A DNA stretch of 22,307 bases. Origin: Gemmatimonadota bacterium (GTDB lineage Bacteria; Gemmatimonadota; Gemmatimonadetes; Longimicrobiales; UBA6960). The stretch is taken from positions 75,066 through 97,372 of the forward strand of contig PAUA01000014.1 of assembly GCA_002712565.1 (NCBI GenBank), given 5' to 3'. A program made the translations under genes and the position numbers. The stretch's first letter is position 1, and each line of letters starts with the position of its first letter. Positions 14,861 to 21,979 of this stretch are shown in pieces. The notes beneath the pieces were generated by a model. The model was not told the origin of the DNA. It did not search any database and worked only from the letters and a program-made list of their open reading frames with translations.

Positions 14861-15634
14861 ATGACGCGTAGCAACTTTCTGCCGGTCATTCTTGGAGCGG
14901 TTCTTCTCTCTGCCTGCGGTCCCACCCAGGTGGTGGTTACCGCTGAGATCGCCCAGGATGACCAGAGCCAGGACGCCGAGCCCAGGGCTTTAGGCGACCT
15001 CGAGATTCGTCTGTTCCCGTACGATCGGGACGCCATTTTCGATTCGCTGACTGCAACGGCCGCGAGGCCCGAACCGCCGATCCCGGACTCGGTACTCACC
15101 GCGCAGAATCAGGTTGCCGAATCACAGCAGGCCTGGCGCGACGCCGAGGCCCGCTGGAACACCCTTCGAGACACACTTCGTACCCTGAGTGACGAGCTCG
15201 ACCAGATGAACCGTCAACAGGGGCAATACCGCGTTCTCTACAATGAATTTCAGGACATGGAGGACGAGTACGCCGACGTGGAGGACGAGCGCGATGCCGC
15301 GTTCGAAGCTTTCACGTCCCTCCAGGGAGCTTCTCTCGCGGCCGCTCAAGAGATCCGTCTGCTCCGTGAGAGTTGGGCGGACGAGGCGTACGCCGAGGTG
15401 GGCGTGGCCATGACCGCTCACGAACGGGCAAGCGGACTCCAGGTGCTTGCCGACACGACGGACGCCAATGGTATCACCGAGTTCGAAGCCGACGCCGGAG
15501 ATTATTGGGTAACGGCCCGGTATGAACTCCCCTACACGGAGCTGTACTGGAACATCTCCATAACGGTGGTCCGCGGCGAACCCTTGCAGGTTCGACTCAT
15601 GCGAGACAACGCCTCCTCGCGCCCGAAACTATAA
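14861..15634 (+). CDS. Coiled-coil lipoprotein of unknown function
   Basis: I do not recognise the family. The 257-residue product starts at an ATG with GGAG (14851-14854) and a 6-base spacer; an ATG-like start at 14825 would break the lipoprotein signal. Residues 1-19 are a type II signal peptide with lipobox LLSAC (C19). Residues about 75-165 are rich in Glu, Gln, Asp and Leu in heptad-like spacing (WRDAEARWNTLRDTLRTL, DELDQMNRQQ, EDEYADVEDERDAAFEAF), a likely coiled coil. The last 80 residues look like a small beta domain (TDANGITEFEADAGDYWVTA), the pattern of an Ig-like or Cna-B-like fold. An envelope role is likely. Its TAA is followed directly by the open frame of the FadJ-like gene, in the same phase. 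Confidence 0.75.
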   Translation: MTRSNFLPVILGAVLLSACGPTQVVVTAEIAQDDQSQDAEPRALGDLEIRLFPYDRDAIFDSLTATAARPEPPIPDSVLTAQNQVAESQQAWRDAEARWNTLRDTLRTLSDELDQMNRQQGQYRVLYNEFQDMEDEYADVEDERDAAFEAFTSLQGASLAAAQEIRLLRESWADEAYAEVGVAMTAHERASGLQVLADTTDANGITEFEADAGDYWVTARYELPYTELYWNISITVVRGEPLQVRLMRDNASSRPKL

Positions 15635-15748
15635 GCGTCGCCCGAAGCCATAAGCATCCACCCTCTGCCCCTCACGAATCCGACGCTTCAGGTCGACGGG
15701 AAGGGGGTTGCCTGGATCACCTTCGACGACCCTGAGCGCAAAGTAAAT

Positions 15749-17821
15749 GTGCTCAGCGAACAGGTGCTTACGCGATTGGGGGAGCTTCTGGGGGAGGTGC
15801 GGGATCTGGCCTCCCGAGCAGAGGTGCGCGTGGCCGTGTTGTGGAGCGCAAAGAGCGGGTTCATCGCGGGGGCGGACGTCACTGCTATCGAAGCCGTCGA
15901 GGATCCGGTGGAGGGAGCAGAGGGTTCGCGTTTCGGACAGCGCATCCTCGGATCCCTGAACTCCCTGGGCGTCCCGGCCGTCGCGGCCATACATGGCATC
16001 TGCTTGGGCGGCGGCGTGGAGATGTCGCTTGCCTGCGATCATCGTATCGCTTCCGATTCCCCCTCCACCAAGATGGGTCTACCGGAGGTACTTCTCGGAA
16101 TCCTGCCGGCATGGGGAGGAACGACCCGGCTTCCACGATTGGTCGGGGTCCAGGCATCCCTGGACTTGTTGCTCAGTGGGCGTCAGGTGTCGTCTTCGAC
16201 GGCGCGGCGCATAGGACTTGTCGACGAGGTGGTGCCGGCTGACCTCTTTCGAGAGAAGGTCGCCGCCTTCGCGACTGCTGTCGGAAAATCGGGCAGGAAA
16301 CGAGGTGCCCGGCGCTCTCTCTTGAGGCGCCTCATGGACGGCACCCTCCCGGGCCGACGGTTGATCCTGTTCATGGCAAAGAAGAAAGTCATGGCCCAGA
16401 CGGGGGGCCACTACCCGGCGCCTCTGAAGATCCTCGAAGTCGTACGCCGGAGCGCCAGCAAGTCCCTCGAGAAGGCTCTCGAAATCGAAGCCAAGGCGGC
16501 CGGAGAGCTCGTCACGTCATCGGTCTGCAAGAATCTGATCCACGTCTTCCATCTCCGAGAGGAAGCACGCAAGGGGACCGGAGTCGATGACGAGACTGTC
16601 GAGTCCGGACGCGTAGAGTACCTCGCAGTGCTGGGAGCCGGGGTGATGGGAGGTGGGATCGGGCAACTCGCCGCCTACCGAGGTGTGCACGTCCGCATGA
16701 AGGACATTCGCCATGATGCTGTCGCGAGCGGCCTTGAGCACGCTCGCAAGCTCTTCACCGGCCTGGTCAAGCGGAGAAAGCTTCGGCGCCGCGAGGCGGA
16801 TCAACGGATGACGCTCATCTCCGGCAGTCTCGGATACGAGGGATTTATGCGGCAGGACCTGGTCGTCGAAGCCGTCGTGGAAAAGATGGACATCAAGCGG
16901 ATCGTATTGAGAGAGACCGAAGACGCCGTTCGCAGGGACTGTGTTTTGGCCACGAATACATCTTCCCTGTCCGTGAACGAGATGGCGTCTGCCTTGGCAC
17001 GGCCCGAGAATTTCGTCGGTATGCATTTCTTCAACCCGGTCCATCGAATGCCCTTGGTTGAAGTCGTGCGCGGGACCCGGAGCAGTGACCACGCAGTAGC
17101 CACCACCTATGGACTCGTCCTCAAACTCGGCAAAGTACCGGTTGTGACCAACGACGGCCCGGGCTTCTTGGTGAATCGCATTCTGGGCCCCTACATGAAC
17201 GAAGCGGGTTTTATCCTCACGGATGGAGCCAGTGTAGAAGCCATCGACGACGCCGCGAAGAACTTCGGAATGCCCATGGGCCCGCTCCGGCTCGTAGACG
17301 AGGTCGGCATCGACATCAGCCGGCACGCAGGGCAATCGCTGCACGAGGCCCTCGGCGACCGCTTGTCTCCGTCTCCGCCACTGGTGGCGCTGGCCGAAAG
17401 TGGGCGCTTGGGGAAGAAGGGAGGGATTGGCTTCTACCGGTACGAATCAGGCAAAGAGAAGGGGCCCGACCCGGAGATCTACGCCGTTCTTTCTCAGACG
17501 GTGCCGCCAGTTCGTGTGGATCTCGAAGAGCGCGAGATCCGTGGCCGCCTCGTGCTGGCTATGGTGAATGAGGCCGCTCGAACTCTGGAGGCGGGCATCG
17601 TCGAACGCGCCAGTGACGTGGACCTCGCAATGATCATGGGGACCGGCTTTCCCCCCTTTCGTGGCGGCCTCCTTCGGTTCGCCGACACCATTCACGCGCG
17701 GACCATCTTGAGCCGCCTCAACGAATTCGAGGAGCGATACGGCGACCGTTTCGCTCCGGCCGATCTCATTCGCCGTCTCGCGCGGGAAAACCGTGGGTTC
17801 TATGAAGCTTTCGCAGGCTGA
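15749..17821 (+). CDS. fadJ: Fused enoyl-CoA hydratase / 3-hydroxyacyl-CoA dehydrogenase (FadJ/FadB-type)
   Basis: The enzyme hydrates trans-2-enoyl-CoA and oxidises the 3-hydroxyacyl-CoA in beta-oxidation. The crotonase domain (residues 1 to about 190 of the called frame) has IHGICLGGGVEMSLACDHRI and GLPEVLLGILPAWGGTTRL, each with a catalytic Glu. The dehydrogenase half has the NAD motif GAGVMGGGIGQLAAYRG, TNTSSLSVNEMA, GMHFFNPVHRMPLVEVV with the catalytic His, NDGPGFLVNRILGPYMNEA and FGMPMGPLRLVDEVGID. GTG at 15749 is the first canonical start, but coding similarity runs further upstream: in the same frame, VAWITFDDPERKVNV (about 15707-15748) is the normal first strand of the crotonase domain. 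No ATG, GTG or TTG lies between the previous stop (15634) and 15749. True length is probably about 715-725 residues. The thiolase partner is not here. Confidence 0.92.
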   Translation: MLSEQVLTRLGELLGEVRDLASRAEVRVAVLWSAKSGFIAGADVTAIEAVEDPVEGAEGSRFGQRILGSLNSLGVPAVAAIHGICLGGGVEMSLACDHRIASDSPSTKMGLPEVLLGILPAWGGTTRLPRLVGVQASLDLLLSGRQVSSSTARRIGLVDEVVPADLFREKVAAFATAVGKSGRKRGARRSLLRRLMDGTLPGRRLILFMAKKKVMAQTGGHYPAPLKILEVVRRSASKSLEKALEIEAKAAGELVTSSVCKNLIHVFHLREEARKGTGVDDETVESGRVEYLAVLGAGVMGGGIGQLAAYRGVHVRMKDIRHDAVASGLEHARKLFTGLVKRRKLRRREADQRMTLISGSLGYEGFMRQDLVVEAVVEKMDIKRIVLRETEDAVRRDCVLATNTSSLSVNEMASALARPENFVGMHFFNPVHRMPLVEVVRGTRSSDHAVATTYGLVLKLGKVPVVTNDGPGFLVNRILGPYMNEAGFILTDGASVEAIDDAAKNFGMPMGPLRLVDEVGIDISRHAGQSLHEALGDRLSPSPPLVALAESGRLGKKGGIGFYRYESGKEKGPDPEIYAVLSQTVPPVRVDLEEREIRGRLVLAMVNEAARTLEAGIVERASDVDLAMIMGTGFPPFRGGLLRFADTIHARTILSRLNEFEERYGDRFAPADLIRRLARENRGFYEAFAG

Positions 17822-18428
17822 GGTCTGGGGTGTGATTCCCTGTTCCGGTAGTTCCACCAGGATGGGCACCTCCAAGGCAATGCTCGACGTCGAAGGGCGA
17901 ACGTTCCTCGAGCGGGTGATCCACGCGCACCGGGCTGGTGGCTGCAGTCGGGTGCTGGTCGCACTTCCCACACAGGACGGACCTGTGGCCGCCATGGCGG
18001 AAGAGGCAGGCGCCGAGGTTGTGCTGAACCCATCGCCCGAGGACGGTCCCATCGGGTCGTTACGCGCCTCACTCCGGGTCCTCGATGATGCGGTCGAGGG
18101 AGTCTGTTTCTGCCCCGTCGACCATCCCTTGATTCACGAAGACACGGTGCAGAATCTCATCGACGTGTTTCAACGCAGCCAGGCACCGCTTGTCGTCCCC
18201 ACTTTTAATGGTGAGCGCGGTCATCCCGTCCTCTTCGGCAGGGTGCTGTTCGATGAACTCCTGAATGACGCACTCCCGGAAGGCGCCCGCACCGTGGTGC
18301 ACCGACACCGCGAGGACATCGCATCGGTCCCGGTCGACGACAAAGGCACTGTCACCGACATCGACGACATGGAGGCGTATCGCCGGCACTGTCCCGACGA
18401 GTACCGCCTGCATCACCAAGGCCTATGA
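17802..18428 (+). CDS. MobA/MocA-like nucleotidyltransferase
   Basis: The 208-residue protein is of the NTP-transferase fold used for molybdenum cofactor (CTP:MPT cytidylyl or GTP:MPT guanylyltransfer). The nucleotide loop is near the start, VWGVIPCSGSSTRMGTSKAM (the GxSxRMGxxK pattern), with ED.P.GSLRASL near 85 and CPVDHPLI near 102 carrying the metal-binding Asp. TFNGERGHPVLFG and a conserved tail follow. Because two XdhC-type genes lie directly downstream, MocA (cytidylyltransferase for xanthine-dehydrogenase-type enzymes) is more likely than MobA. The ATG at 17802 overlaps the end of fadJ by 20 bases and its stop overlaps the next gene as ATGA. A GTG at 17793 is an alternative start. Confidence 0.82.
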   Translation: MKLSQAEVWGVIPCSGSSTRMGTSKAMLDVEGRTFLERVIHAHRAGGCSRVLVALPTQDGPVAAMAEEAGAEVVLNPSPEDGPIGSLRASLRVLDDAVEGVCFCPVDHPLIHEDTVQNLIDVFQRSQAPLVVPTFNGERGHPVLFGRVLFDELLNDALPEGARTVVHRHREDIASVPVDDKGTVTDIDDMEAYRRHCPDEYRLHHQGL

Positions 18429-19279
18429 CAGACCCCGGGAACAAGCCGCTCACGGCAGTGGAGGCAACGGCAGAGGTGCTCGACGCCCAGGAGGCCCGCC
18501 ATCCGATGGCCCTCGTCGTTGGTGTGTCTGGCTCTCCCGAGCTCGTGGGCGCGCGGGTGGTCGTCCGTCAGGCGAAGGGCGGGGCCAAAAGCCTCGTGGG
18601 TTCGTTCGGTGATGCTGTACTCGACGACGGAGCGCTAGCGCTCGGCACACAAAGACTCGAAGAGCACAGAGCCTCGACGAAGGGTCTCTACGAGTTGAAA
18701 TCCGCCTCCGGATCCACGGTCCAGGTATACGTGGAGGTGCATTACCCCCAGCCGGACCTGGTCATCGTCGGTGCCGGCCATATCGCACAGCCCCTGTGCT
18801 CCATGGGCGCCTTGATGGGCTTTCGTGTCATCGTGGTGGACGATCGGCCCGACTTCGCCACCCGAGAGCGGTTCCCGGAAGCCGAGCGCATCGTTCGGGT
18901 CGACTTCATGGATCCGTTCGCCGACATCCCCATTCACTCGACGAGTCACATCGTGCTGGTCACCCGGGGCCACAAGTACGATTTCGAGTGCCTACGCCAC
19001 TTGCTGAAAACCGAAGTGGAGCCACCTTACGTGGGCATGATCGGAAGCCGGCGGCGGATTCGGGCGGCCTTTTCTCAGCTCCAAGGCGAAGGAATGCCCA
19101 AGGATCGGCTCTCCCGGGTACGTGCCCCGGTCGGACTGGACATAGGGGCCGAGACGCCAGTGGAAATCGCCGTTGCGGTCGCAGCGGAGATCGTCCTGCA
19201 GTGGAGAGGCGGCACCGGCGTGCCCATGGCGGAACAAGAACGTATTTTGGAACGATTCTTCAAGGAAAGTGAGCTTTGA
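18425..19279 (+). CDS. XdhC Rossmann-domain protein (C-terminal half of classical XdhC)
   Basis: The 284-residue protein carries the C-terminal NAD/FAD-like fold of XdhC: VIVGAGHIAQPLCSMGALMGFRVIVVDDRPDFAT around 115-150, a long helix-strand alternation (HIVLVTRGHKYDFECLRHLL) and GMIGSRRRIRAAF. XdhC proteins bind sulfurated molybdenum cofactor and deliver it to xanthine dehydrogenase-type enzymes. The first 110 residues do not carry the normal XdhC_CoxI domain; that domain is encoded separately by the next gene. Two-gene versions with the halves in this order occur, so the split is not a frameshift: this frame begins with the ATGA overlap and ends properly. The stop is immediately followed by the TTG start of the partner. 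Confidence 0.86.
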   Translation: MTDPGNKPLTAVEATAEVLDAQEARHPMALVVGVSGSPELVGARVVVRQAKGGAKSLVGSFGDAVLDDGALALGTQRLEEHRASTKGLYELKSASGSTVQVYVEVHYPQPDLVIVGAGHIAQPLCSMGALMGFRVIVVDDRPDFATRERFPEAERIVRVDFMDPFADIPIHSTSHIVLVTRGHKYDFECLRHLLKTEVEPPYVGMIGSRRRIRAAFSQLQGEGMPKDRLSRVRAPVGLDIGAETPVEIAVAVAAEIVLQWRGGTGVPMAEQERILERFFKESEL

Positions 19280-19642
19280 TTGAATAGCCACAACGATTAC
19301 GACCTCTATCAAGCGATCGCCGAAAAAGTTCGCGAGGGCCGCACCATAGCTATGGCGACGATCGTGTCCGCCAAGGGTTCGGTGCCCAGAGGCGTGGGCG
19401 CCAAAATGCTCGTTGACCCCGGAGAGGACCTGGTGGGCACAGTGGGTGGGGGGTGCGGCGAGGGTGAGGTGATCGAGGCCGCGCTCGAGGTGATCAAGAC
19501 CGGAGAGCCCCAGTTGGTCCGGGTCGACCTGACCGAGGATCTACTGTCTCTGAGCCCGGCCGTGTGCGGGGGCACGATGGAGATTTTCGTGGAGGCCGTC
19601 AGCGAGTCACGGACGAGTCACGGACAAGTCACGGACAAGTGA
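19280..19642 (+). CDS. XdhC_CoxI N-terminal domain protein
   Basis: The 120-residue protein is the small domain normally found at the front of XdhC/CoxI: MATIVSAKGSVPRGVGAKMLV, GTVGGGCGEGEVIEAALEVI and AVCGGTMEIFVEAV, with the conserved Gly and Cys residues (GGGC and CGG). It would bind the cofactor together with the partner encoded directly upstream. The start is TTG at 19280, joined to the TGA of the upstream gene (TGATTG). The residual site AAGGA at 19262 is about 13 bases away, so coupling is likely. The last residues (SESRTSHGQVTDK) come from an 11-bp tandem repeat. The gene ends in a GTGA overlap with the DUF402 gene. Confidence 0.85.
   Translation: MNSHNDYDLYQAIAEKVREGRTIAMATIVSAKGSVPRGVGAKMLVDPGEDLVGTVGGGCGEGEVIEAALEVIKTGEPQLVRVDLTEDLLSLSPAVCGGTMEIFVEAVSESRTSHGQVTDK
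19604..19636. repeat. Three tandem copies of an 11-bp unit at a gene overlap
   Basis: GAGTCACGGAC at 19604 and 19615 and AAGTCACGGAC at 19626 are followed by a partial fourth unit (AAGTGA, 19637-19642) in which a C-to-G change makes the TGA stop of the XdhC_CoxI gene. Since 11 is not a multiple of three, the three copies are read in three different phases (SRT, SHG, VTD). Confidence 0.9.
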
Positions 19643-20187
19643 AAGAAGGGCGTCCACCGCTCGTCCAGATTCACTACCTCCGACCGCCCAATCAGGAGAA
19701 GGTCTACACGCAGTACCTGATCCATGACGGAGAGAGCGTAAAGGTCACCTACGCTCACGACCTGAACTTCGAATCACCAATACGGATCGCGGGGGTGGTG
19801 GTACTGGAGACCGGCTCCGAAGTGATCTGGTTCACCTTCCCAGGCGCCTGGCACGATATCGGAGTTTTCCATCGTGCCGACGGATCCTACTCGGGTACCT
19901 ACGCGAATATTCTGACCCCGTGCGTCTTCGAGGAAGGCAGCGTCTGGCGGACCACCGATCTGTTTCTCGATCTCTGGATCGATCCGACCGGGGACGTCCA
20001 GATACTGGACGAAGACGAACTGGAAGAAGCGGAGGCGAAGGCGTGGGTCGATCCCGATACCGCGCGGCGAGCCCGTCAGGAGGCCACGACGTTGTCAGCA
20101 CAGGCAGCAGCCGGGCTCTGGCCCCCTGAGGTGGTCAGAAAATGGACTCTCGCCCGTGCCCGGGAGTTGGCCGAGGCTGCTTTCTAG
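19639..20187 (+). CDS. DUF402 protein (FomD/Ntdp-like)
   Basis: The 182-residue product contains the DUF402 core: FTFPGAWHDIGVFHRADGSYSGTYANILTPC about 55-90, then the marked GSVWRTTDLFLDLWIDPTGDVQILDEDELEEA. The conserved Asp and Glu residues in this last stretch are the metal-binding positions in Bacillus Ntdp (nucleoside di/triphosphatase) and in FomD; both act on phosphoanhydride nucleotides, so a housekeeping nucleotide hydrolase is the most sensible guess. The start is GTG at 19639, overlapping the upstream TGA (GTGA), which the repeat places there; no in-frame ATG gives a better start. Its TAG (20185-20187) shares bases with the opposite-strand stop of the next gene (CTAG). Confidence 0.87.
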   Translation: MKEGRPPLVQIHYLRPPNQEKVYTQYLIHDGESVKVTYAHDLNFESPIRIAGVVVLETGSEVIWFTFPGAWHDIGVFHRADGSYSGTYANILTPCVFEEGSVWRTTDLFLDLWIDPTGDVQILDEDELEEAEAKAWVDPDTARRARQEATTLSAQAAAGLWPPEVVRKWTLARARELAEAAF

Positions 20188-20405
20188 GTGCTCTCGTTGG
20201 TCGACTCGGCCGCGTTGGTCAACTCGGCAGAACAGACGCGCGAGACGTCCACGTGCAGCCGTTTGAGCACCGTCGGGTCTTCCATGAGACAGTCGATCAG
20301 GCGGTCATAACCCGCCATCGCCCCGGCCGGTATTTGGACCTCCTCATGGTGGAACGATCCGTCGTCTGCAAAGAGAAGCCGGACGGTGGCGAGCTCGTCG
20401 CTCAA
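20184..20405 (-). CDS. Small hypothetical protein, 73 residues
   Basis: I do not recognise the family. The frame starts with TTG (20403-20405) overlapping the TGA of the thiol-oxidoreductase gene as TTGA, and stops in CTAG shared with the convergent DUF402 gene. The product is acidic and folded-looking: VRLLFADDGSFHHEEVQIPAG, a helix with YDRLIDCLMEDPTVLKRLHVDVSRVC, then a Thr/Ser-rich tail. It has two cysteines. Tight packing against two real genes and a regular strand-then-helix pattern argue that it is real. There is no signal peptide. It may be a companion of the thiol-oxidoreductase it follows. Confidence 0.6.
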   Translation of the reverse strand: MSDELATVRLLFADDGSFHHEEVQIPAGAMAGYDRLIDCLMEDPTVLKRLHVDVSRVCSAELTNAAESTNEST

Positions 20406-21145
20406 TTCGCGGCTCCCTCTTCCTCCCCGACCATGCGATCGACCACGCTCTTGATAGCCTCGAATTCATTCCAACGAGACACCCGAACACTCCCGCCATC
20501 GCCCTTGCTCACGAAGATCGTCGGCGTGCCGGTCACGCCCAACTCGGTGCCCAGGCGTATGTTGGCGCTGATGACGTCGGCATGGCGGTCGCTGTCGAGA
20601 CAGTCGGCGAAGTCCTCTACGTTGAGACCGATCGCGGACGCATAGTCCTCGAAGGCACGCGCCGGGGGGCTTGGGCTAGGGCTCCACGTCGCCTGGTGCG
20701 CAAAGAGCTGATCGTGGTAAGGCCAGAAGTACTCCTCACCCTGATCGAGTGCGCAACGCGCCGCCCGAGCCGCAAAAAACGCATGCGGGTGTCCCGCCAA
20801 CGGGAAGTCGTGGAACTCGAATCGGGCGATTCCCCCCTCGACGTACGCCAAATCGATCTGGGGCTTCACGAACGTGGCGAACTGTTGGCAGGCCGGACAC
20901 TGAAAGTCCCCGAACTCCAGGATCGTGATCGGCGCGTCGGGATCCCCACGCTCAACGCCCGTCGCCAACTGGACCAGCGCCCCCATGTCCTCACCGATCT
21001 GCGGGATCGCGACCGGTCCCGTCGCGGCACCGCCCGTGCCGCCCCCGCGGGACGACCACCAAAGGGCGCCAACTGCGATCACAGCAGTCACACCCAAAAC
21101 CCCATAGAACGCCTTGAGATCTCCGCCTTTCTTCTTAGTCACCAT
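20402..21145 (-). CDS. Membrane-anchored DsbA/DSBA-like thioredoxin protein
   Basis: The 247-residue protein has one N-terminal membrane segment (about 14-31, YGVLGVTAVIAVGALWW) with a positive cytoplasmic tail (MVTKKKGG), a Gly-rich linker and a periplasmic thioredoxin fold. The active site is CPAC (C83, C86 in DFQCPACQQFA), the cis-Pro loop is GTPTIFVSKG, and DFPLAGHPHAFFAARAARCA matches the DsbA-like/Com1-type disulfide oxidoreductases with their helical insertion. It would form or isomerise disulfides in exported proteins. The ATG has GGAG only 3 bases upstream, while GTG is the very next codon with a better spacing, so either may be used. The 147 bases to the HAD gene contain a 7-bp hairpin (21193-21209) and probably its promoter. 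Confidence 0.87.
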   Translation of the reverse strand: MVTKKKGGDLKAFYGVLGVTAVIAVGALWWSSRGGGTGGAATGPVAIPQIGEDMGALVQLATGVERGDPDAPITILEFGDFQCPACQQFATFVKPQIDLAYVEGGIARFEFHDFPLAGHPHAFFAARAARCALDQGEEYFWPYHDQLFAHQATWSPSPSPPARAFEDYASAIGLNVEDFADCLDSDRHADVISANIRLGTELGVTGTPTIFVSKGDGGSVRVSRWNEFEAIKSVVDRMVGEEEGAAN

Positions 21146-21192
21146 TCACTCCATTGCTCGATGTACGGCCAGGGCATGCCCCCCCTGGGTGT

Positions 21193-21209
21193 AACCTGCC
21201 GCGCAGGTT
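21193..21209. other. Hairpin between the HAD and DsbA-like genes
   Basis: AACCTGC-CGC-GCAGGTT is a perfect 7-bp stem with a 3-base loop, 48 bases before the DsbA-like start. No T-run follows on either strand, so an intrinsic terminator for the HAD gene is not supported. Confidence 0.35.
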
Positions 21210-21292
21210 CCAGTAAGATGCTCCCCAAGCCACCCCGCTGCAATCGCGGGCCGGACCAACAGGACCAAGGACCCGCCGCCGCCCCGTCTTGA

Positions 21293-21976
21293 TCAGGGCA
21301 TGAGGACTTCGATCACCGAGGCTACATCGGAAAAATCGTCCAGAACCGTGTCGGCTCCGGTCGTCTCCAGTTGCTCCCGCCCGAAGTTCCCGGTCGCCAC
21401 GGCGACCGTTCTGGTGCCCGCGTGTTTTCCGCACTCCACGTCCCGCGGTGTGTCACCGACGATGACGGCCGACTCCGGAGGAAAGCCCACGCCCCAGGCT
21501 TCGAACGCCCTCTCGAGCGCGATGGCCGGCAGATGTTCACGAACCTCGTGGTCGGATCCGTATCCGCCAACTTCGAAGCATTCGGCGAGGCCGACAGATC
21601 CGAGCTTCACCTGGGCCCCTCGGACGATGTTGCCAGTGACCAGTCCCAACGCCACCTCTGGTTCGGAATCAAGCGCCTCGATCAAGCCTGCGACGCCCGG
21701 GAGCAGCCGCATCGGATTTGTGCTGATACGCGACTCAAGCTCGCCGATGTACCGGTCCCAAAGCCCGGCGAGGCCAGCGTCGATGACCGTGTCCTCCAGC
21801 CCAGCGGCCGCAAGTAGATCCCGAACGATCTGCGGATCGGTCTTCCCGGAGAAGTCGTAGGAATCCATCGCCCCGACGGTACCGAACGTCTCCAGCATCG
21901 CCGCGTGGAAGGAAACCTTGGCCGGCCCCCCCCTCACAAGCGTACCGTCGATATCGAAAAGGACGAGTGTGTGCAT
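21293..21976 (-). CDS. HAD-superfamily hydrolase, phosphoglycolate phosphatase-like
   Basis: The 227-residue enzyme has all HAD motifs: FDIDGTL near the start (nucleophile D8 and acid D10), the LVTGN motif II Thr, the conserved Lys region in VREHLPAIALERAF, and IVGDTPRDVECGK (motif IV). A helical cap (residues 15 to about 95, FSGKTDPQIVRDLLAAAG) follows motif I, as in Gph and beta-phosphoglucomutase-like proteins. Substrates are small phosphate esters such as 2-phosphoglycolate; the specific one is not determined. It begins 3 bases after the stop of the dehydratase gene upstream on the minus strand, so the two are probably co-transcribed. Confidence 0.88.
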   Translation of the reverse strand: MHTLVLFDIDGTLVRGGPAKVSFHAAMLETFGTVGAMDSYDFSGKTDPQIVRDLLAAAGLEDTVIDAGLAGLWDRYIGELESRISTNPMRLLPGVAGLIEALDSEPEVALGLVTGNIVRGAQVKLGSVGLAECFEVGGYGSDHEVREHLPAIALERAFEAWGVGFPPESAVIVGDTPRDVECGKHAGTRTVAVATGNFGREQLETTGADTVLDDFSDVASVIEVLMP

Positions 21977-21979
21977 CGA

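Noticed and set aside
16517..17344. A 275-codon minus-strand frame inside fadJ
   Set aside because: It lies entirely within a gene with complete catalytic motifs and is a codon-bias shadow.
18425..19642. A frameshifted single XdhC gene
   Set aside because: The domain order is reversed relative to fused XdhC and each frame has its own start and stop at tight junctions, so two separate genes are the better reading.
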